DNA of 64,000 nucleotides from Agarophyton chilense (Eukaryota; Rhodophyta; Florideophyceae; Gracilariales; Gracilariaceae): positions 1-64,000 of the forward strand of contig JARGXX010000014.1 in NCBI GenBank assembly GCA_030374765.1, given 5' to 3'. Each line of letters opens with the position of its first letter. Position 1 is the first letter of the stretch. The notes beneath the pieces were generated by a model. It saw only the letters and a list, made by a program, of their open reading frames with translations, searched no databases and had not been told where the DNA came from. Below, one piece after another: positions 58,386 to 64,000 of the stretch. The position numbers were made by a program, and so were the translations under genes.

Positions 58386-58862
58386 TACGGGGTATCTGCC
58401 TGAAGAAGCACGTAAAAATCTCCTAGCCCTAAAGAAAGAGAATTACCGGGTGCGGGGATCCTAAGAAATGTATAACAGGGCATAGCAAGGAGCCACAGGA
58501 ACCCCTGGAAGCTCACCATATGCCACGCCTCCGGGTACTCTAATCAATGTCCCACAGGTTTACGCCATCGTCGATTGTACAGAAAACCCCGGAGAGGAAT
58601 CTTATCGTAAGGAAGAAATGGAAACACCATCGAAAATCTCTTCGACTGTCGACACGAGGCAGGTCCTCTCTCTTTGAGCCCCTGCCTCAACCAATTGGAC
58701 GGTCATGAGCCAAAGAGCTCCTCACCTCCCAATACCACCCACCCACAAGGGACCACTCAAAATGAACCATAATTGGAACACATTGACGACCCCGTCTGTA
58801 TCCTCAGTAAAAAGAACAACAAAGTTTGTGAAACCGTAGGACTTCGTTTCATTAGCTTTTGA
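58386..58862 (+). pseudogene. Gypsy gag end / pre-protease linker
   Basis: Plus-frame pieces CTGYLPEEARKNLLALKKEN and GTLINVPQVYAIVDCTENPG, then DDPVCILSKKNNKVC, lead into the protease. They have the charged linker composition of a gag-pol junction and lie in the right place; there is no zinc knuckle. Confidence 0.45.
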
Positions 58863-59045
58863 GTGACCACAGCTGTTGTGGACACAGGCGCTGGAACCAA
58901 CCTGGTCCATTTTAAGCTACTCCCACTGGGTTGGCAAGATTTCGTTCAGGCAAAGAAGACCCCAAGGACTACCGATGCGTCACGTAGACCAGTAAGCATT
59001 AAAGGTATAGTACCACTTTACCTCCAGTTGGGACGTGGTTCCTAG
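58863..59045 (+). pseudogene. Gypsy retropepsin remnant
   Basis: VTTAVVDTGAGTNLVHFK carries the aspartic protease active site (DTGA) in the usual context, followed by KGIVPLYLQLG. Several stops follow. The frame differs from that of the RT, so at least two frame changes separate protease and RT. Confidence 0.75.
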
Positions 59046-59269
59046 TATGTCCTAGCTTGGGCGCTGAGGCAATCCTAGGAACCTTTTTAATCGATCGATA
59101 AATTAAAGCAATTTATCCAGGCCTTAGAAAAGTCGCATTCTACCGCCCACATTCCATCCCCTTAACTAGTTCCAGCCCAGGGGCAGAAGCTACCTGCAAA
59201 CGAGCGGTTGTCTCCGAAAACACGAAGTCCAATAAGGTTCGCCTGGCAAAGGCCATAAGAATACCCCCG

Positions 59270-60297
59270 ATGACCCAAATCTCTGTATCCGTCCATTCCC
59301 AGTCGTCAGGTCTCGTAACGATTCAGAACCACACCAAAACGGTTCTGAAGCACCTTACCTTGATGGCCAATGGAGTAATGGACATCCACCCCAACAGGTT
59401 TTTTTCGGTCACATTAAGCAACTTCGTAGATAAATTCGTGCGGTTACCGAAAGGTAGAGTGGTTGGTATCGCTTTACACGCGCTCGTTTCCATTATTGAA
59501 GCCCACATGGATAACCTTGCGACACCAGCTCCCGACGAGGACGTCGACTCTTGGGAGCGGACGGTCGCCATCGGCGCAGAATTCGAATCCTACAGGCCCC
59601 AGGTACTTGATCTACCCAGGGAATATCAGGCCAAGTAGTCAAGTAGATTGGGCACAATCAGAGCGAAAACACACCGCATTGACCTTCAGGATGATGCTAG
59701 ACCACAGTTCCAGCACCCATACCGCACCCGCCTTAAAGGCAGGGAAACTGTCGCCGACCAGATGGACATGATGCCCAAAGCTCAAGTGACGGAGCCGGCG
59801 CCTCCAAACGATTCCGAATGGGCAAGTCCCCTTGTCCTCTTGACGAAGACAGAACAGATGCCTCTGTCAGGTTTTGTGTCGACTACAGGAAGCTGAACGC
59901 AGTAATGAAGAAGGACCCATACCCGATTTCCCGCATGGACGACTATCTGGATTCCTCAGGCGAAGCTGTCGTATTTACCACACTGAACGCTAACTCGGGA
60001 TATTGGCAAGTTCCTTTGGTTGAAGACGCGAGAGCGCTGACAAACTTTACCACCCATGAAGATCTGTTCAGACTTTCTCGGATGCACTTTGCTTACAACA
60101 ATGCACCAGCCACTTTGCGATTGGTGGTGGACATTATACCGTCCAGAATCAAATGGAAGCTCTCCCTGGTCTATTTGGATTACGTTATAGTCTTCTCACG
60201 GACCGTGAAAGAACACCTTTGCAACGTGAAGAAGGTGGTAACCATCCCACAGGACGCTGGAGTAACATTGAAACTCCGCAAATGCGCTTTCATCTAG
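59270..60297 (+). pseudogene. Gypsy reverse transcriptase, altered active site
   Basis: First frame (59270-59638): RLPKGRVVGIALHALVSIIEAHMDNL and RTVAIGAEFESYRP. After two frame changes the RT follows from 59818: FCVDYRKLNAVMKKDPYPISR, VVFTTLNANSGYWQVPL, NNAPATLRLVVDIIP, then the catalytic motif as YLDY (60172-60183), where YxDD is expected, then VIVFSRTVKEHLCNV. Loss of the second Asp would abolish polymerisation. Stop TAG at 60295. Closely similar to the minus-strand element. Confidence 0.9.
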
Positions 60298-61000
60298 GCC
60301 TCAGTGGACTATCTCGGTCACGTTGTCCTCCCAGGAAAGCTGAAGGTGGCCACACGGACCACAAATGCGATTCGCTGGGCTTAGCCTCATATGATCCACA
60401 CGAAACTACGATCCTTCGTGGGCTTGTGCAACGTTTACCGACGGTTCGTCCAAGGGTTTGCCAAGATCCCGGCTCCTCTCAAGACGATGCTGGAGTAGGG
60501 AACATTTTCGGAGTTCGAAACCTTTACCGAGGACCAGTAAGAGACATTTCTGACCCTAAAGGACAAATTGCTGAACCCATCCATATGGGCTTTACCAAAG
60601 CCCAATAGGCCTTTCGTCCATGACCTAGATGCCTTTGATGTCCAATGGGGTTTTGAACTGCTACAGAAACAGGAATTACCGAAGGACTTTCGACCTAGTG
60701 GCTACTGGAGCTGAACGCTCACCAGTGCGTAGCGAAACTACAGTACGACCGAAAGGAAATGTCTAGGCATCGTATCGTCCGTATTGACACTCCGTCCGTA
60801 CCTCGAGAAAACCAGGTTTACCATAAGGACAGACCATGATTCACTCCGCTTGTTTTTCAATTCGACCAATGCATCGAGTCGTCTCGCTAGTTGGCGGCTC
60901 AGGCTCTTTGAATATGCCTAGGAGATAACCTATAAGCCAGGCATCAATTACCATGCAGCAGATGCCCTGGCAACAATCATTACCGACGGAACTGACGACA
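60298..61000 (+). pseudogene. Gypsy RNase H region
   Basis: Continues in the RT frame: VDYLGHVVLPGKLKV, LRSFVGLCNVYRRFVQGFAK, a decayed RNase H core (LDAFDVQWGFELLQKQ), TTERKCLGIVSSVLTLRPYL, FTIRTDHDSL, ARWRLRLFEYA and YKPGINYHAADALA, which is the standard gypsy order. Seven in-frame stops in about 230 codons; no frame change. Confidence 0.85.
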
Positions 61001-61005
61001 CTCCA

Positions 61006-62352
61006 TTGGACGACCTAATTTCTACCCCCTTTACAGACGATGGACTTGAAAACTATACGGAAGCAGATGACCTTATGGGTAAGGTGAAATCGGAGGATCA
61101 TGAAGTAGAGAAGTGTGAAGTATACCTCTTGGACTTGGAGATAATACCGCCCACTTCGGCACCACCTGAGGTTAGTGCGATAGCCCAGGAGGAAGAAGAA
61201 CTCGTCCCTATACCTATTGAGGAGCTCCAACAGGCGCAGGTCGAAGAACAGTACTGCAAGGAAACTGCCCAATTACTAGAAACAGAAGGATGCCTGTTCG
61301 ACTATGACCGATTTGGACTACTCTGTCACCGCTCACCGCTTTATCCTTCACTCCTATGGGTATTGCCAACTTCGCTGAGGGCGCAATTCCTATACATCGT
61401 CCATTTCCCCTGCTTGGCTGGGAACCCTGGAGGCCCACGAATGTACCAGACCCTAAGGAAGATTTTCTACTTGCCACTTACGTCACAGGGCCTATGGCAA
61501 ACCGCACGGAACTGTGATTCATGCACACGGATCCAAGGGTCTCGCGCCAACCATCAGTCCCAATTGAATCTCTTCCCTGCGGCAGGTCCGATGGAATTGG
61601 TCGCAATGGATGTACGTGGGCCTTTGCCTATGTCGTTCCATAGGAAACGGTTTGTTTTGGTTAGAACCGATAGGTGTACAAAACTTAATCGAGCCCTACC
61701 CCTAAGAAAGGCAACGGCCACGTATGTTTCCCCGGCCTTCTTGTCCCATTGGGTATATCCATGTGGCATGTAACTCCACCTCCTTACAGATAACGGCAAC
61801 CAGTTTGTATCCAAATTGTTCTCACAATTTCGTGCTACATCAGGAATCAAACATGTGACCACCACGGCGTACCATCCGCAGGCAAATGGCCAAGCCGAAC
61901 GCTTGAACCGCACCCTTCTGGACCGATTGGCTTACTACGTATCGGAGCACCAATTGGACTGGGACGACTACGTTGAGCCACTGGCTTATGCCTAAAACAC
62001 ACAGGTGCACGCTTCCACAGGGACAACTGCGTTCGACGTAAGGCTAAAGAGAGCGTCGCCTCCAATATCTGTTGACCTTCCGAAGTCATTCATACCCCAT
62101 GACATAACTGAAGGGGTGACTCCTACCCAGGCGAAGCTCTACTCGCGCCGGCACATTGACTTCATTCTCCAATCGGCCAGAACTGTACTAACCAAAGCCC
62201 AACGGCGCGACAAGATCAATTTCGACAAAGCCGTTTGGAACACACCGACCTTTGGGAAAGGAGACCTGGTGTACTTGGACCGGCAACCGAAGGACAGTGA
62301 GGAACTCGAAGACACTACACGGACGCTTTTATACCGCTATACGGGACCATAA
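61006..62352 (+). pseudogene. Gypsy integrase
   Basis: After an acidic spacer, the zinc-binding region reads HFPCLAGNPGGPRMYQTLRK..NCDSCTR; the usual second His is Asn here. The DD35E core is complete: Asp in VAMDVRGPLP (61609), Asp in LLTDNGNQF (61789), and Glu in QANGQAERLNR (61897), with 35 residues between the last two. The C-terminal part includes FDKAVWNTPTFGKGDLVYLDRQ. A single frame with stops at 61771, 61993 and 62350. The first 255 codons (61006-61773) are open. Confidence 0.92.
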
Positions 62353-62876
62353 AAAGTCCTTTAGGCAAATGAACACACCATCACGTTACTAAGTGATGGC
62401 CTACGGAACACCGTGTCTATTGACCGCGTGACACGAGCTCCTTATCCCTCCGGACCACCAGAGCCCCAGCCTTCTTACCCAACGGAAGCACAACGACCTC
62501 AGGTCGACGCACAAGTCCCCACACGCCCTAATGCAGTGCCCGCAGACTCGATTGGCCCCACGGACCCGATAGTCAACGCCAACTACTATGACTAATCTCT
62601 CCCAACCGACTTCGGCGGATTAGTCCCTCTTTACCACACTCTCCTTCCGGAGAATGAACACCAGCAGGAATACGTGACTGAGCGCATCATCTTTGCCGGT
62701 CGGAAAGAAGATGGAACTTTGCGCTACCTCGTTTGGTTCGCCTACAGACCTGAAAAAAACCCTTGGCAAGAGCCTCGAACCATTCCGGCTAGTTTTGTCA
62801 TCCGCTATTGGCGCGGAATCAGCCACACAGAGCGCGTCCTTCAGGAGGGGTCAATCATTGTTCCAAATAATCCCTA
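62353..62876 (+). pseudogene. Gypsy integrase tail with chromodomain
   Basis: Same frame: a Pro-rich linker, then EYVTERIIFAGRKEDG, LRYLVWFAYRPEKNPWQEPRTIP and VIRYW, which fits the chromodomain pattern 'E-I---R---G---YLV-W-GY----TWEP--nl'. This places the family among the chromoviruses, whose chromodomain directs integration to marked chromatin. Ends at TAA 62874. Confidence 0.8.
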
Positions 62877-63151
62877 AACATCTTCTAAATCGCCTCCCGA
62901 CACGACAGTTCGCCGGAGCACAGCCGTCGGTCGTAGCTCCTGCATCAGGGAACACGGTCAGTCCTTCGCGGACACCTGAGAAAGACTCGAGAAGCTTTCA
63001 AGATTTGACACCGTCCCGGGGCACGCATATTTGAGATACAAAAAGGACCTCTGGAAATAACAAGCATTAGTTTATTTGACAACGAACAGAGGTAGATCAG
63101 CCTTCAAGATGACGTCAAGGGTCGCGGAAGCGCTCGTACCACCAACAGGAC

Positions 63152-63997
63152 TCACGGGGGCGTCACAGAAGTAGTAACGTCGTCCTCATGGGAGCCCGCA
63201 GGAGCAAACCCGGGACTACGGTCACACAGAAAGCCAACCAGACCACCTGAACCGGCGCAAGCGAGCCAATCACGCTTCTTCGGCGTGAAATCTCCTGAAA
63301 AACTATTTTCACCATCGGAAACATCCCGGTCACACAAATTGAGACCATACAGGGCATCCAAGTCCTCAATAACCCTCTGGGACATCGCCTGCGCATTGTG
63401 CTGGAGGGTATTGACCATAGCGGTCTTCAGGTCTTGACCCTGTTGGGCAACGGCGGCATAGCAAGCCGAGCGACGCGCCCAGGAGCAGGCTTCCTTCAGG
63501 ACTGTCGTAATGTCTATCGAGGCTGTTATACCAACTGTACTGCAGGCATGAAGGAGATCTGCGACTGCAGCCATGACCGAGGCAGGGTGGTTTGGCAATG
63601 AAGAAGATGGAGCGATTTCGACGCCCACAGTGGACGTTTGAGCAAGGGCCTCGTCTACAAGACTTTCGGCTTCGACAGTAACCTCGCCAGGAGGTATGCT
63701 CACTTAAGCGACGGGTGGTTCATAAGAGAGCTATTTCTGAGGAGCAGCGCCGGGAAGAGCTGGAGGAGAAGAAGGGATCGGCAACACAACAGCATACTCG
63801 ACCGGAGGATGAACGCCCTCCACGGGTAGAACAAAGTGATTTTCATCGAAGGATTCTCCGTCGGACATACCAGCAGGTACCAACGGCGGGGCTTCCACAT
63901 CAGGCTCGAAGCACAGAGGATCGAAACCAATGGACTTTGGATAATAGCCGGGCACATGACGCCCCGTAATATCCGATGGCTGTTTCCTCACAGGCTT
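63152..63997 (-). pseudogene. Unidentified reading frame running off the right edge
   Basis: One minus frame is open from the window edge to 63152 except for TAG and TAA about 30 bases apart near 63705-63735. It is Pro/Glu-rich at first (GFDPLCFEPDVEAPPLVPAGMSDG), then helical and Ala-rich (CSTVGITASIDITTVLKEACSWARRSACYAAVAQQGQDLKT). A faint similarity in pattern to the gag stretch LRELCSANVDSIVDMQLPTA of the minus gypsy suggests gag of another retroelement. The product is not recognised with certainty. Confidence 0.35.
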
Positions 63998-64000
63998 GGC

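Noticed and set aside
1..64000. CRISPR arrays, rRNA or tRNA genes, telomeric or short-period satellite arrays
   Set aside because: None seen on reading either strand; direct repeats here are long dispersed or tandem units.

Overview
The window reads as nuclear DNA of an intron-poor eukaryote, most likely an alga; a red alga is my best guess, but this is inference. Two decayed housekeeping-type genes (COG6 and a WD40 protein) can be followed for hundreds of codons without introns. The mobile elements (Ty1/copia, Ty3/gypsy with chromodomain, PIF/Harbinger, CACTA/Tnp2, perhaps mariner) are all eukaryotic. No bacterial operons, rRNA, tRNA or CRISPR are visible. Nearly every recognisable reading frame is broken, so this is a repeat-rich graveyard region.

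Left part (1-18850). A copia polyprotein fragment enters from the left edge and is cut at 449, where a 9.2-kb repeat unit (copy A, 449-9655) starts. The unit begins with a ~0.56-kb segment L, has a ~7.2-kb body, and ends with a second, diverged L plus a ~0.9-kb tail. A 446-bp solo LTR of a gypsy family sits in the body with a GTTTA target duplication. Next come a decayed CACTA transposase (13560-10211, minus), a COG6 pseudogene (14245-15540, plus), a convergent multi-pass membrane-protein pseudogene (16505-15503, minus), and a third, older and shortened copy of the repeat unit (copy C, about 16540-18850).

Middle (18851-36850). A copia-like element lies between two ~130-bp LTRs (18851-18979 and 27244-27375). 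Its primer-binding site matches the anticodon arm of initiator tRNA-Met. It is swollen by a nest holding a PIF/Harbinger transposase pseudogene, fragments of host genes (an Ala-rich protein, a WD40 protein, a 3-ketoacyl-CoA synthase) and a 331-aa minus-strand ORF. It landed exactly between copy C and the full-length copy B (27380-36835), so C and B were once a tandem array sharing one L segment.

Right part (36850-64000). Up to about 52 kb there is a degenerate Harbinger-like transposase (38819-37919, minus), weak traces of other DDE transposases and several unrecognised ORFs. From 52.9 to 57.0 kb lies a 3'-truncated gypsy element on the minus strand (LTR, PBS, gag, RT with the YxDD region deleted, RNase H). 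From 58.4 to 62.9 kb a related gypsy element on the plus strand keeps PR, RT, RNase H, integrase and a chromodomain; from RT onward it stays in one frame and is broken only by stop codons. An unidentified ORF runs off the right edge on the minus strand.

The elements form a readable chronology. The unit multiplied in tandem. A gypsy LTR inserted before A and B separated, and C keeps the empty site. Copia inserted at the C/B junction. A Harbinger-type nest and host-gene fragments then accumulated inside copia. A long segment was duplicated to give A and B.
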